Shown here: positions 37,316 to 47,350 of the stretch, piece by piece
Layout of the letters: each line of letters begins with the position of its first letter
Numbering within the stretch: the stretch's first letter is position 1
DNA from: Phaeobacter porticola
Lineage (GTDB): Bacteria > Pseudomonadota > Alphaproteobacteria > Rhodobacterales > Rhodobacteraceae
Length of the DNA stretch: 64,000 nt
Direction of reading: 5' to 3'
Assembly (NCBI RefSeq): GCF_001888185.1
Contig: NZ_CP016364.1
Span: forward strand, 2,976,001 to 3,040,000
The notes under the pieces: model-generated
Told to the model about the DNA's origin: nothing
What the model saw: only the letters and a program-made list of their open reading frames with translations
The model's database searches: none
Translations under genes and position numbers: made by a program

Positions 37316-38344
37316 ATGGAGATCCTGCGCTACGCCATTTACCGATTTGGGACCATGCTGCTGACGCTGCTGGTGGTGTCGGTGCTTGTCTTTATCATCA
37401 TCAATCTGCCACCGGGCGACTACCTGTCGAACCAAATTGCAGAGCTGCGGGCCTCTGGCCAGTCTTCAGGTGTGGCCAAGGCCGAATTCCTGCGCAAGGA
37501 ATACGCCTTGGACCGCTCACTTTGGCAGCAATACATGATCTGGATGGGTTTCATGCCTGGTCCGCACGGGTTTTCCGGCATGATACAGGGCAATTTTGGC
37601 TGGTCTTTTGAATTTGATCGACCAGTCGCCGAGATTGTCGGCGAGAGCCTCTGGCTTACTGTGTTGGTCAATGTCGCGGCCGTATTGTTCGTCTACATGG
37701 TCGCGCTGCCGCTGGGTGTTCTGGCCGCTGCGCGGTCTAGGACTTGGGTCGACTATACATCAGCCTTTGTTGGCTATCTTGGTCTTGCTACGCCCAACTT
37801 CCTGCTGGCGCTGATCCTGTTCTACTATGGTCACAAGTACTTTGACCTGCCGATTGGTGGACTAATGGATCCGGCGATGGAGGGAGAACCGATGAGCTGG
37901 GACAAAGTGAAATCCATTCTGATCCACCTGATCGTCCCAACCTTTGTCATCGGCACCTCAGGGGCGTCTGCGATGATGCAACGACTACGGGCCAATATGC
38001 TAGACGAGTTGGGCAAGCCCTATGTTGAAACGGCAATCGCCAAGGGTATGGCGCCGGCCCGCATGCTGACCAAATACCCCCTGCGGGTGGCCTTCAATCC
38101 ATTTGTCGCTGATATTGGCAATCTGCTGCCCGCGATGATTTCAGGCTCTGTTTTGGTGTCTGTCGTATTGGGCCTGCAAACCATCGGGCCGACACTTTTG
38201 ACCGCGCTCAAAACACAAGACATGTTCCTTAGTGGGTTTGTCCTGATGTTCGTGGCTTTGCTCACCCTAATCGGCACGATGATTTCTGATGTGCTCTTGG
38301 TGATGCTGGACCCGCGCATCCGCTACGAGGAGCGCAAGAGATGA
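37316..38344 (+). CDS. ABC transporter permease (DppB type)
   Basis: A 342-residue inner-membrane permease with about six membrane helices and the EAA loop (ETAIAKGMAPARMLTKYPLR). The ATG at MEILRYAIYRFG has AGGGAA 9 bases upstream; a TTG overlapping the previous stop is also in frame but lacks a site. It pairs with the next permease and overlaps it by ATGA. Confidence 0.92.
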   Translation: MEILRYAIYRFGTMLLTLLVVSVLVFIIINLPPGDYLSNQIAELRASGQSSGVAKAEFLRKEYALDRSLWQQYMIWMGFMPGPHGFSGMIQGNFGWSFEFDRPVAEIVGESLWLTVLVNVAAVLFVYMVALPLGVLAAARSRTWVDYTSAFVGYLGLATPNFLLALILFYYGHKYFDLPIGGLMDPAMEGEPMSWDKVKSILIHLIVPTFVIGTSGASAMMQRLRANMLDELGKPYVETAIAKGMAPARMLTKYPLRVAFNPFVADIGNLLPAMISGSVLVSVVLGLQTIGPTLLTALKTQDMFLSGFVLMFVALLTLIGTMISDVLLVMLDPRIRYEERKR

Positions 38345-39495
38345 GCATTCAACACGACCACCACTATGTCGACGATCGCCCCTACGATCCCGATGCCGCA
38401 CTGCGAGAACCGGAGCGTAAGGACCTGGATGCCTCAAATTGGGTGTTGATCTGGCGAAAGTTCAAGACACACAAGCTGGGGTTGGCCTCGGGTATCTTTC
38501 TGTTGATCTGCTATCTGCTCTTGCCAGTCATCGGCTTTGTCGCGCCCTATGGCCCGAATGATCGCGACAGCGAACATATCTATTCGCCACCGCAATCCGT
38601 TAATCTATTTCACGACGGCGGCCTGCGCGCGCCGTTCATCTACCCGATGACCTCCGAGGCCGATCTGGAGACCTTTCAGTGGGTATTCAAACCCGATCTG
38701 GAGAACCCGCAAGCACTCCGCTATTTCTGCGAGGGCGCGTCGTACAAAATTGCCGGTTTAATCCCTGCAGACACTCATCTGTTCTGTCCGCCTGAAGGCG
38801 CGACACTGTTCATTTGGGGATCGGACCGCCTTGGCCGTGATATTTTCAGCCGGATCCTCTATGGGGCTCAACTGTCTCTCACTGTAGGTCTGATCGGCAT
38901 CACTGTGTCTTTTGTACTGGGGATCTTTTTTGGCTCTCTCGCCGGATATTTCGGCGGCAAGCTGGATTGGGTGATCAATCGCATGATCGAAATTCTGCGC
39001 TCACTGCCCGAATTGCCGCTTTGGCTTGCCCTCTCTGCCGCCGTGCCTTCGAATTGGTCCCCTGTTGCAGTGTTTTTTGTCATCTCGATCATACTTGGCA
39101 TTTTGGATTGGCCCGGTTTGGCCCGCTCTGTCAGGGCCAAATTTCTGTCCTTACGCGAAGAGGAATATGTACGCGCGGCCGAGATGATGGGGGCATCCTC
39201 TGGCCGGGTGATCCGCAAACACCTGCTGCCGAACTTCATGTCACATCTCATCGCTTCGGCCGCGCTATCGATTCCCGCAATGATCCTTGGTGAGACCGCA
39301 TTATCGTTTCTGGGTCTTGGCTTACGTGCCCCGGCGGTAAGCTGGGGGGTCATGCTGAATGATGCTCAGAACCTCGCCTCGATCGAGATCTACCCCTGGA
39401 CTGCGATCCCCATGCTACCGATTATTATTGTGGTTCTGGCGTTCAATTTCCTTGGCGACGGTCTGCGCGATAGTCTGGATCCCTATCAACAATAG
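38341..39495 (+). CDS. ABC transporter permease (DppC type)
   Basis: A 384-residue permease. It has a cytosolic N-tail, a first helix near residue 50, and a roughly 80-residue periplasmic loop with two Cys before the permease core. The core holds WGSDRLGRDIFSRILYGAQL and the EAA loop (RAAEMMGASSGRVIRKHLLP). It forms the heterodimeric channel with the preceding permease. The loop is longer than in DppC, as is usual in transporters with fused ATPases. Confidence 0.92.
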   Translation: MSIQHDHHYVDDRPYDPDAALREPERKDLDASNWVLIWRKFKTHKLGLASGIFLLICYLLLPVIGFVAPYGPNDRDSEHIYSPPQSVNLFHDGGLRAPFIYPMTSEADLETFQWVFKPDLENPQALRYFCEGASYKIAGLIPADTHLFCPPEGATLFIWGSDRLGRDIFSRILYGAQLSLTVGLIGITVSFVLGIFFGSLAGYFGGKLDWVINRMIEILRSLPELPLWLALSAAVPSNWSPVAVFFVISIILGILDWPGLARSVRAKFLSLREEEYVRAAEMMGASSGRVIRKHLLPNFMSHLIASAALSIPAMILGETALSFLGLGLRAPAVSWGVMLNDAQNLASIEIYPWTAIPMLPIIIVVLAFNFLGDGLRDSLDPYQQ

Positions 39496-39532
39496 GCCTG
39501 CCCGCCGACTTACAACAACACTGGAGGCGACC

Positions 39533-40912
39533 ATGCGCGATCTTCCCGACGGCAATGATTTTTGTTTGGCCCCAGGCAGGGGCTGGAGCAGCTGCTATGC
39601 AGTGGATGAACTGGCCCAGCGTTCGATCGCAGCAGTCGGCGTTGCGTTGGCGGATCTGATGGCTGCGCAGAACCTAACTGCCAGCCCTGCTCAGGTAACC
39701 GTTGATCAACGTCTCGCCGCACTCTGGTTTCGCTATAGTTTTCGCCCCCAAGGCTGGGAAATGCCAAACCTATGGGACCCGCTGGCAGGCGATTATCGTA
39801 CCGCCGATGGGTGGATAAGGCTCCATACCAACCTGCGCCATCACCGGGACGCGGCGCTTGCGGCCTTGGACTGTCCAGCCGACCCCAGTGCCGTGCGCAA
39901 CGCAGTCGCTCAGCTGTCAGGGCAGACATTGGAGCAGGCCGTTGTCGCAGCAGGCGGAGTCGCAGCCACTATGCGCACCCACGCCGACTGGCAGGTCCAC
40001 CCCCAAGGTCAGGCCGTCGGGGCAGAGCCGTTGATCCAGTTTGACAGCCCTCGCCGGATTTATCTGCGCAAGCGGTCAATGGCAACGCGGGAACGTCCAC
40101 TGGCGGGATTGCGAGTTCTGGACCTGACACGGGTGCTGGCAGGCCCTGTGGCGACACGAACACTTGCTGGGTTTGGCGCCACAGTTCTACGGATCGATCC
40201 GCCCAATTGGGATGAACCTGGCGTTCTACAGGACATCGCACTGGGAAAGCATATGGCGGCGCTGGACTTGCGTACATCGGATGGGCGCGACCGCTTCGAA
40301 ACCCTCCTGTCAGAGACGGATGTATTGGTCCACGGCTACCGTCCCGGTGCGCTTGACGGGTTGGGTTACAGCAAGACAAAGCTACGCGAACTTGTACCGA
40401 ACCTAGTTGACGTGCGTTTAAATGCATATGGCTGGACCGGCCCTTGGGCTCAACGCCGCGGCTTTGACAGTTTGGTCCAGATGAGCAGTGGTATTGCCGA
40501 CAAAGGGCGCCATTGGGCAGAGGGTTATCCGTCACAGCTTAACCCTGACGCGAAACCTGTTCCGCTGCCGGTTCAAGCATTGGACCATGCAACCGGCTAT
40601 CTAATGGCAGCAGCTGTACTGCATTCTTTGGCACAGGCAACCAGAGGTGAACCGGTTGCCGATGCCCACCTATCGCTCGCCCGCACGGCCAAGGCCTTAG
40701 CAGATCTGACAGAGCGCCAAGTCACTGGCAATGCAGCCCGCGCCGACAATCTGACCGGAGCAGTCAACAGTGACTATGAACCCATCCAAGAGGCGACGAG
40801 TTGGGGACCAGGGAACCGGTTGCTGCCACCATTATCACTTGGCACAACACAGATGCGTTGGGACCGGCCTGCCATGGCATCAGATACGGCAGAACCGGTC
40901 TGGAGCAACTGA
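39533..40912 (+). CDS. CaiB/BaiF (family III) CoA transferase, rearranged domain order
   Basis: A 459-residue protein. The hallmark N-terminal segment of the family, LRVLDLTRVLAGPVATRTLA, occurs only at about residue 195. The first 185 residues resemble the part that normally follows (GWIRLHTNLRHHRDAALAAL; HADWQVHPQGQAV), so the order looks permuted. Members move CoA between carboxylic acids without a covalent enzyme-anhydride. The start is chosen from GGAGG 5 bases upstream; 174 bases earlier the frame is open within the permease gene. It is co-transcribed with the ABC importer, which implies that the imported compound is an acid activated to its CoA ester. Confidence 0.8.
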   Translation: MRDLPDGNDFCLAPGRGWSSCYAVDELAQRSIAAVGVALADLMAAQNLTASPAQVTVDQRLAALWFRYSFRPQGWEMPNLWDPLAGDYRTADGWIRLHTNLRHHRDAALAALDCPADPSAVRNAVAQLSGQTLEQAVVAAGGVAATMRTHADWQVHPQGQAVGAEPLIQFDSPRRIYLRKRSMATRERPLAGLRVLDLTRVLAGPVATRTLAGFGATVLRIDPPNWDEPGVLQDIALGKHMAALDLRTSDGRDRFETLLSETDVLVHGYRPGALDGLGYSKTKLRELVPNLVDVRLNAYGWTGPWAQRRGFDSLVQMSSGIADKGRHWAEGYPSQLNPDAKPVPLPVQALDHATGYLMAAAVLHSLAQATRGEPVADAHLSLARTAKALADLTERQVTGNAARADNLTGAVNSDYEPIQEATSWGPGNRLLPPLSLGTTQMRWDRPAMASDTAEPVWSN

Positions 40913-40916
40913 CGTA

Positions 40917-43256
40917 TCAGCGATCGTCACCACCCCCATCGTTTACATCCATCAGATCCTCATCAATCGCGGCCTGAACCGCACCTGCGGCCAAATCCCG
41001 CTTTTCTTTAGGGGGCAGATCTGCCTGATCCTCGGCAAGGCGTACCGTCACCTCGCGGTGCGCAAACTTGATCCCTTCGCGCGCAAAAAGATCGCGGATG
41101 TCTTGGAAGACCTTTTTGCGCACCAACCACTGATCGCCGGGTTTTGTCATGAACTTCACCCGAATGATCATCGCAGAATCCTGCATTTCAATCACCCCTT
41201 GCGATTTCAGCGGTTGAATGAACGTGTCGCCGATCACCGGGTCACTTAAGAGTTCCTGGCCGAGGTTCTTAATCAGCTTGCGCACCTTCTCGACATCGGT
41301 GTCATAAGTCACACGCAGCGGCAGTTTCATCATCACCCAGTCACGAGAATAGTTTGTCAGAACACGGATTTCGCCAAAGGGGATCGTATGTAGCGCGCCT
41401 AGGTGGTGGCGCAGCTGGAAAGAACGAACCGAAATCCGTTCGACCGTGCCTTTGACATCACCGATGTCGATATATTCGCCTTTGCGAAACGCATCATCGA
41501 CCAGAAAGAACGCACCAGAGAAGATGTCGCGCACCAACGTCTGCGAACCAAAGCCAACCGCCAGGCCAACAACACCAGCACCAGCGAACAACGGGCTGAC
41601 ATTGATGCCAAGCTCCATCAACACGATCAGGATGATCGAAACAACAACCACCGCAAGGATTGCCCCCCGGAACAATGGCAACAGAGTGGCCAACCGGCTT
41701 GCTCCGCCAGCGCCGCCCTCATCGCCCAACTCTCCCACCGGCATTTCACCGACCTCTTCATCGATCTTGCTGTCGATCCAGATTCTGGCAATGTGGTAGA
41801 CGATATAGCCGATGAACAGGATCACGATCACATCGCTCATCCGGTCCAGGCGTGAATTTTCCATCCAGGCAGCTTCAGGATTCCAGATTGTGACCATGGC
41901 AAAGAAGCCAACGGTGAAGGCCAGAATACCCGCAATACGGCGCGCCAGATCTTCGAACGTGGCAATTGGGTGCCGTTGTTGAATCGGCGTTGGAGCATCC
42001 GATTCTCCTTCGGTATCGTTTTCGCCGTTCTCATCCGAGCTGCTGATAAGCACCCGTTTGTGCGCACGATTGAAGAACTTCTCGATCACGTAGTTGATGA
42101 TCCCGTAGACCACGAGAATTGAGGTCAATACAGAATAGCTGCCCGCCATCAGCGGCAGTGACATATCCCGCTCGAGCACCAGGTCAAAGGCCAGTTCCAG
42201 CCAGCCAAAGACAATGTAGAGTATCAGTACCGGTGCCCAGGCTACGGACAGCAGGCGCACCAGCCAGGAACATGCCTCTGGTGGACGGCCTGCACGGATC
42301 GCGTTGGAAATGGCACGCGCGTTGATGACCACCATGAGCAAATTGCCCAATGTCCCGACCAGCGCCAGCACGCCATAGACCAGCGCATAAACATTATAGT
42401 TGAGCCCAAAGTCCCCGACCCAAGTGGCAAAGAGCACCGAACAGATATCATAAGTCGCCAGCGCTGAAGCCCAGATGTAGAGATGTCGCGCGTCCCTGTC
42501 AGAAAACACCGGGATCCGATATTGACGCAGATAGGGTGACAGCACCATGCGCCACAAGTCAGAGACAGACCGGGACAAAAAGAAAGCAGTATAAATGGCG
42601 GTGACTGTAAATTTCACCGACGCATTACCAGAGCTGCCAAAAATCAAATAGGAGGTCAGGAGCGCAAAAACCATTGCAAAGATGGTTCCACCCACTCCCA
42701 TGATGAATCGGAACACCAGAAATGGCATCTTATCCTGATAGCCTTCAGGGTGTTCTTTGATACGGGAGACCACAAGTTTCTTGGCAATACGTTTACCATA
42801 TATCTCAACCGACACCCAACGGCCGATAAACAGCAGAAAAAGGCTCCACCCAAGCACCTTTACATAGGTGATGATACGCCCGTCCGGGCTGGTCTGGCGC
42901 AGAATATACTGTACCTCAAAGATCGAATAGGGCATTGCCTCAAGCCGGCTTTTCAGCGCGCCGCCAAATTCGTCCACCTCAGACTGCGCCTTCATCAGCG
43001 CCGAGGCACCTTCCATCTGGTCGCTGGCAGGGATGGGTGTGGCGCCGTCCGGCGTCTCGCCTGGGGACACCAATTTACCGCGACCATCAACAATGATGAC
43101 ACCAACGCCGCTATCTGCGGCTTGCTCAATCGCCTTGGCAAGATTGTCACCAGCGTTCGTGACTGTGGACTGAGCCGACACATTTCCAGCATTGAAGACG
43201 GCCAAAGCCACCCCAAGTGCTATGAAAACAAGAAACTGCGATATCAGCCGCCACAT
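40917..43256 (-). CDS. Large mechanosensitive ion channel, MscS family
   Basis: A 779-residue inner-membrane protein. A signal-like first helix and a periplasmic region (about 30-130) precede roughly ten membrane helices. The MscS core has the pore helix (SPLFAGAGVVGLAVGFGSQT) and the beta-domain (FRKGEYIDIGDVKGTVERIS), and an acidic cytosolic tail follows. It resembles the MscK/YbiO-type large channels that open on osmotic downshock. The start is uncertain: ATG at 43256 or GTG at 43265. It ends 4 bases from the end of the convergent CoA transferase. Confidence 0.87.
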   Translation of the reverse strand: MWRLISQFLVFIALGVALAVFNAGNVSAQSTVTNAGDNLAKAIEQAADSGVGVIIVDGRGKLVSPGETPDGATPIPASDQMEGASALMKAQSEVDEFGGALKSRLEAMPYSIFEVQYILRQTSPDGRIITYVKVLGWSLFLLFIGRWVSVEIYGKRIAKKLVVSRIKEHPEGYQDKMPFLVFRFIMGVGGTIFAMVFALLTSYLIFGSSGNASVKFTVTAIYTAFFLSRSVSDLWRMVLSPYLRQYRIPVFSDRDARHLYIWASALATYDICSVLFATWVGDFGLNYNVYALVYGVLALVGTLGNLLMVVINARAISNAIRAGRPPEACSWLVRLLSVAWAPVLILYIVFGWLELAFDLVLERDMSLPLMAGSYSVLTSILVVYGIINYVIEKFFNRAHKRVLISSSDENGENDTEGESDAPTPIQQRHPIATFEDLARRIAGILAFTVGFFAMVTIWNPEAAWMENSRLDRMSDVIVILFIGYIVYHIARIWIDSKIDEEVGEMPVGELGDEGGAGGASRLATLLPLFRGAILAVVVVSIILIVLMELGINVSPLFAGAGVVGLAVGFGSQTLVRDIFSGAFFLVDDAFRKGEYIDIGDVKGTVERISVRSFQLRHHLGALHTIPFGEIRVLTNYSRDWVMMKLPLRVTYDTDVEKVRKLIKNLGQELLSDPVIGDTFIQPLKSQGVIEMQDSAMIIRVKFMTKPGDQWLVRKKVFQDIRDLFAREGIKFAHREVTVRLAEDQADLPPKEKRDLAAGAVQAAIDEDLMDVNDGGGDDR

Positions 43257-43779
43257 ATGCGCCACCCCATTAATTTGTAACCATTATTCAACCAAGGCCG
43301 CAAAACGCGGCAAATATCAAGTCTTTGCACCTGGAGACAGGACCCGAACCCGGATTATCATCGCTGCGCAGCGCTTGATTGCAACTTATGCCTCTGCGCG
43401 TTATAGAAAATTCAGCGTACCACCCCGGACGCAACGACAAGGCGACGCCGGTGGACGCCGTTTGCCGTCGTGCAAGTCTGGGATCTGACGCAACAATAAT
43501 CTGTGCCTTGGCCCGTTGCGTGTCAGGCTGTGCAACCTGAGGCGACACTATGCTGAGGCGGACCCTAGCCGAGCCCACACGCAGACCCGCTCATCCTGCG
43601 GATGGCCAGGCCTGTTCAGTGTCCTGCACTCGTCGCCACGATGTTGCGGTTTTTGTGAACCATCTGTGCCGTACCTCACATCACTTGATCTGGTTACTAG
43701 CAAGTCCATGTCGATCGGCATGTTTCATTGCTGCTTTCTCGGTCACGCCAACCTCTTTTCATCAGATGCAGGCCCAGCC
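43257..43779. other. Long intergenic region before the glycosyltransferase operon
   Basis: About 520 bases between the divergent mscS-type gene and the glycosyltransferase operon. I see no convincing gene here. The frame upstream of the first glycosyltransferase stays open to 43516, but the peptide is Cys/Arg-rich and unlike a protein start. A 5-bp hairpin with a GCCGC/GCGGC stem at 43297-43311 lies in the mscS leader. The promoters of both flanking units must be in this stretch. Confidence 0.6.
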
Positions 43780-44988
43780 ATGACAGCCAATGCCCCCCTA
43801 AAAGCGTCTCGCGGTGCGCGGGTCATGCTCTACAGCCACGACACGTTTGGCTTGGGCCATCTGCGCCGCTCCCGTGCGCTGGCAGGGGCCATCACGGCGG
43901 CAGATCCGACAGCTTCAGCCCTGATCCTTACTGGGTCTCCTGTTGCGGGTCGCTTTGCCTTTCCATCGCGGGTCGACCATGTGCGTCTGCCCGGTGTCAT
44001 CAAGCGCTCAGACGGGTCATACGACTCGCGCACTATGGGTATGTCGATCGAAGAGACAACAACCCTGCGTGCTGGGCTGATCCGATCTACTGCTCGTCAA
44101 TATGCGCCCGATGTATTGATAGTGGACAAGGAACCAACCGGCTTTCGTGGTGAGTTGTTGCCAACATTGGAAGAACTGCACGAAAAAGGCCAAACTCAGC
44201 AGATCCTTGGCCTGCGCGATGTGCTCGATGAACCTGATGTGCTGGCCGCTGAATGGACGCGCAAGGATGCCGTTGCCGCAACAGAACGCTTCTACGACGA
44301 GATTTGGGTCTACGGCGTGCGATCGGTCTACGACCCGACGGCTGGCCTCCCCATCAGCGCAGCGGCTCAGGCGCGCATGCATTGGACCGGCTACCTGCGG
44401 CGTGATCTGGGGGATCTGGGAACGCCGCCGGAACAGCCTTATGTGTTAATTACCCCCGGTGGCGGTGGCGATGGCGCGATGATGGTTGATCTTGTACTGA
44501 CCGCGTATGAGCGCGATCCTGATCTGGCGCCCCGTGCAATGCTGGTCTACGGACCGTTCCTGTCCGGTGACACGCGGACCGAATTCGAAACACGTGTTGC
44601 CGCTCTGAATGGTCGGGTCACTGCAGTCGGCTTTGAATCAGAAATCGAAACCCTGTTTGCAGGCGCGCAAGGCGTGGTGTGCATGGGCGGCTACAACACC
44701 TTCTGCGAGGTATTGTCCTTTGACAAACCCGCCGTGATCGTGCCCCGTACTACGCCGCGTCTGGAACAGTGGATCCGGGCCAGTCGGGCCGAGGAATTGG
44801 GTCTTACTGCGATGCTGGACGAAACCCGTGACGGCTGGACACCAGAGGCGATGATCCGCGCGATCCGCGCCCTTGTCGATCAGCCACCACCCTCCGCTGC
44901 AATCCCGGACGGCCTGCTTGACGGGTTGGACTATGTTACCGACCGGGTTGAGGCGTTGCTACACGGCACTGCTGGAAAGGCTCTGTGA
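43780..44988 (+). CDS. MurG-like glycosyltransferase (first gene of seven-gene operon)
   Basis: A 402-residue GT-B-fold transferase without a signal peptide. The N-terminal glycine-rich loop is YSHDTFGLGHLRRSRALAGA (about residues 19-38) and the C-terminal sugar-nucleotide region is VVCMGGYNTFCEVLSFDKPA (about 304-323), like GT28/MurG proteins. It is too divergent to be the peptidoglycan enzyme. The start MTANAPLK is the last ATG before the conserved domain, with only a weak GCAGG upstream. It overlaps the next gene by ATGA. Confidence 0.8.
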   Translation: MTANAPLKASRGARVMLYSHDTFGLGHLRRSRALAGAITAADPTASALILTGSPVAGRFAFPSRVDHVRLPGVIKRSDGSYDSRTMGMSIEETTTLRAGLIRSTARQYAPDVLIVDKEPTGFRGELLPTLEELHEKGQTQQILGLRDVLDEPDVLAAEWTRKDAVAATERFYDEIWVYGVRSVYDPTAGLPISAAAQARMHWTGYLRRDLGDLGTPPEQPYVLITPGGGGDGAMMVDLVLTAYERDPDLAPRAMLVYGPFLSGDTRTEFETRVAALNGRVTAVGFESEIETLFAGAQGVVCMGGYNTFCEVLSFDKPAVIVPRTTPRLEQWIRASRAEELGLTAMLDETRDGWTPEAMIRAIRALVDQPPPSAAIPDGLLDGLDYVTDRVEALLHGTAGKAL

Positions 44989-46235
44989 TGACCGACGCTC
45001 TGCGCCCGCCGCTCGCTGTTGTGGTCAAGGGCTGGCCCCGTCTCTCGGAGACTTTTATCGCACAGGAATTGGTCGCGCTGGAAGCAGCAGGCCATAGTTT
45101 TGAGATCTGGTCTCTGCGTCATCCCACCGATGTGAAACGGCATCCCCTGCACGAGAAACTAACCGCTACAGTGCGCTATCTACCTGAATATCTCTATCAG
45201 GAACCCGACCGAGTGTGGGCGGCCCGAACACAGGCGCAAGCGATGCCGGGCTATCGTACCGCTTATCAGATCTGGCGCGATGACCTGCGCCGCGACCCAA
45301 GCCCCAATCGTATTCGCCGCTTTGGCCAGGCCTGTGTTCTGGCTGCTGAAATGCCGGATGAGGTGTTGGGCCTATATGCCCATTTTCTGCATACGCCATC
45401 ATCTGTTGCGCGTTACGCTGCAATCATGCGCGGGCTGCCCTGGAGTTTTTCCGCCCACGCCAAGGATATCTGGACTTCACCCGATTGGGAGCTGAGAGAG
45501 AAGCTGTCGGCTGACCATCACGGCGCAGTTTTTGGCGCGACATGCACCGGTTTTGGTGCCAAGCATCTGCAAAATATAGCTGATCACAGCGACCGGGTCG
45601 ATCTGATCTACCATGGGCTAGACCTGTCGCGTTTTCCATCGCCACCGCAACGCAAGTGGCGTGCGCCCGGTGATCCGCTGCACCTGATGTCGGTTGGCCG
45701 CCTCGTCGAAAAGAAGGGCTTTGACCGGCTGATTGCGGCGCTCGCCTTATTACCGCAGACATTAGACTGGCATTGGACCCATATCGGCGGCGGAGAGATG
45801 CGTGATCTGTTGCAAGGCATCGCCGAAGATGCGGGTGTCGGTGATCGTATCACCTGGCGTGGCGCCTGCGACCAGCCAGAGGTGATCACAGCTATGCGGG
45901 CCTGCGATCTGTTCGTATTGCCCAGCCGTATTGCCAAAGACGGCGATCGCGACGGGTTGCCCAACGTGTTGATGGAAGCGGCCTCACAACGCCTACCGAT
46001 CCTCTCCACCTCTGTCTCTGCGATCCCGGAGTTCATTGATAACGGCACACATGGCCTGCTGAGCGATGACAGCCCCGAAGCCCTGGCAGAGGCGATCCTG
46101 ATGCTAAGCCGGAACCCGGAAAAAGCCGCCAGTATGGCAGAGGCCGCACTAGGACGGCTGCGCAAGGATTTTGGCATGGACCCAGGCATCGCGCGCCTGT
46201 CAGAACGTCTGACTGCGATGATGCGTGGCGCATGA
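44985..46235 (+). CDS. Glycosyltransferase family 4 (colanic-acid-type)
   Basis: A 416-residue GT-B retaining glycosyltransferase. The N-terminus VVVKGWPRLSETFIAQELVA is the pattern of colanic-acid/exopolysaccharide GT4 enzymes. The C-terminal domain has LMSVGRLVEKKGFDRLIAAL (about 225-244) and the donor-binding Glu region RDGLPNVLMEAASQRLP (about 322-338). It is cytosolic or membrane-associated. ATGA overlaps join it to genes on both sides. Confidence 0.9.
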   Translation: MMTDALRPPLAVVVKGWPRLSETFIAQELVALEAAGHSFEIWSLRHPTDVKRHPLHEKLTATVRYLPEYLYQEPDRVWAARTQAQAMPGYRTAYQIWRDDLRRDPSPNRIRRFGQACVLAAEMPDEVLGLYAHFLHTPSSVARYAAIMRGLPWSFSAHAKDIWTSPDWELREKLSADHHGAVFGATCTGFGAKHLQNIADHSDRVDLIYHGLDLSRFPSPPQRKWRAPGDPLHLMSVGRLVEKKGFDRLIAALALLPQTLDWHWTHIGGGEMRDLLQGIAEDAGVGDRITWRGACDQPEVITAMRACDLFVLPSRIAKDGDRDGLPNVLMEAASQRLPILSTSVSAIPEFIDNGTHGLLSDDSPEALAEAILMLSRNPEKAASMAEAALGRLRKDFGMDPGIARLSERLTAMMRGA

Positions 46236-47350
46236 AGCCGGGCCACGGCCACCACATCGCGTTTTATGCCCCGATGAAATCGCCCCAGCATCCGGTTCCA
46301 TCTGGGGATCGCGAAATGGCGCGCAACCTGATGGGATTGTTATCAAAGACGGGGGCTGAAGTGACCCTCATCACCGAGTTGCGGATCTACGACAAACTTG
46401 GAGATCCCAAACGGCAGAAGGTCATGCGGACCAAAGCCGCGCTTGAGGTTGACAGGCTCTGTGCCGAGCTTGCGGCCCTACCCGAGACCGAGCGTCCAGT
46501 GCTTTGGCTCACTTATCACAATTATTACAAGGCCCCCGACCTGATTGGACCCGAGGTCGCAGATCGCTTGGGCATTCCTTATGTTCAAATAGAATCTACT
46601 CGCGCAAAAAAACGGCTGATTGGCCCTTGGGCAGATTTTGCAAAGGCCGCACATGATGCGGCTGATGCGGCGGCGGTGATCTTCTATCTCACCTCTCAGG
46701 ACCACGAAACGCTTCTGCGCGATCGTTGCGCTGAACAGCAGCTGATTCATCTCTCCCCTTTCCTGCCCGGCGGCACCCTGCCGACGGCAAGTGCACTCTC
46801 TGGTCCGATGCTAAGCGTTGGCATGATGCGGACGGGAGACAAGCTGGCGTCCTATCGTATTCTGGCAGCGGCGCTGGCTGAGATCCCCGCCACTTGGCAG
46901 CTGGAGATCGCAGGCGACGGTCCGGCCCGCGCAGAGGTTGAGGCCCTGATGGCTCCGTTTGGAAATCAGGTGCGCTTTTTAGGTCAATTGCAGGCTGACG
47001 CATTGACAGCCGCTTACCAACGGGCGTCGTTCTTTGTCTGGCCTGGTGTCAATGAAGCCTTTGGCATGGTCTATCTTGAGGCCCAATCCCATGGCCTCCC
47101 AGTACTGGCGCAAGACCGTCCGGGCCTGCGCGATGTGGTGGCCCCGTGGGAAGATGCTGATCTCTCGCCGACACCAGAGGTCGGCCCAACGGGCTTCGCC
47201 GCGGCGATGTCGAGGCTTTTGACCGACGCCGATTTGCTTCGTCGCCAAGCCTGCCGCGTCCGCACGCACATTACTGACCGACATCTTGCACCAGCAGCTG
47301 CAAAAACGCTCTGGTCTGCTCTCACCCCCTTGCTGGAGATCACCCCATGA
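46232..47350 (+). CDS. Glycosyltransferase family 4
   Basis: A 372-residue GT-B enzyme. The N-terminal acceptor domain begins HIAFYAPMKSPQHPVPSGDR. The C-terminal donor site has FVWPGVNEAFGMVYLEAQ (about residues 268-285), the E-x7-E element of GT4 enzymes, then HGLPVLAQDRPGLRDV. Overlaps of 4 bases on both sides show translational coupling with the preceding GT4 gene and the phosphatase. Confidence 0.88.
   Translation: MKPGHGHHIAFYAPMKSPQHPVPSGDREMARNLMGLLSKTGAEVTLITELRIYDKLGDPKRQKVMRTKAALEVDRLCAELAALPETERPVLWLTYHNYYKAPDLIGPEVADRLGIPYVQIESTRAKKRLIGPWADFAKAAHDAADAAAVIFYLTSQDHETLLRDRCAEQQLIHLSPFLPGGTLPTASALSGPMLSVGMMRTGDKLASYRILAAALAEIPATWQLEIAGDGPARAEVEALMAPFGNQVRFLGQLQADALTAAYQRASFFVWPGVNEAFGMVYLEAQSHGLPVLAQDRPGLRDVVAPWEDADLSPTPEVGPTGFAAAMSRLLTDADLLRRQACRVRTHITDRHLAPAAAKTLWSALTPLLEITP

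Noticed and set aside
33590-39495. Naming the importer YejABEF (microcin C type)
   Set aside because: The fused ATPase fits, but gene order and binding-protein length differ, and many peptide or glycoside importers share this plan.
43335-43365. Stretch on the minus strand resembling a tRNA T-loop (GGGTTCGGGTCC)
   Set aside because: The flanking bases do not form a T-stem, there is no matching acceptor stem, and the invariant A of the loop is missing.
43780-44988. Calling the first glycosyltransferase MurG
   Set aside because: Only the fold and glycine loops match; there is no peptidoglycan gene context, and a second similar gene is in the same operon.
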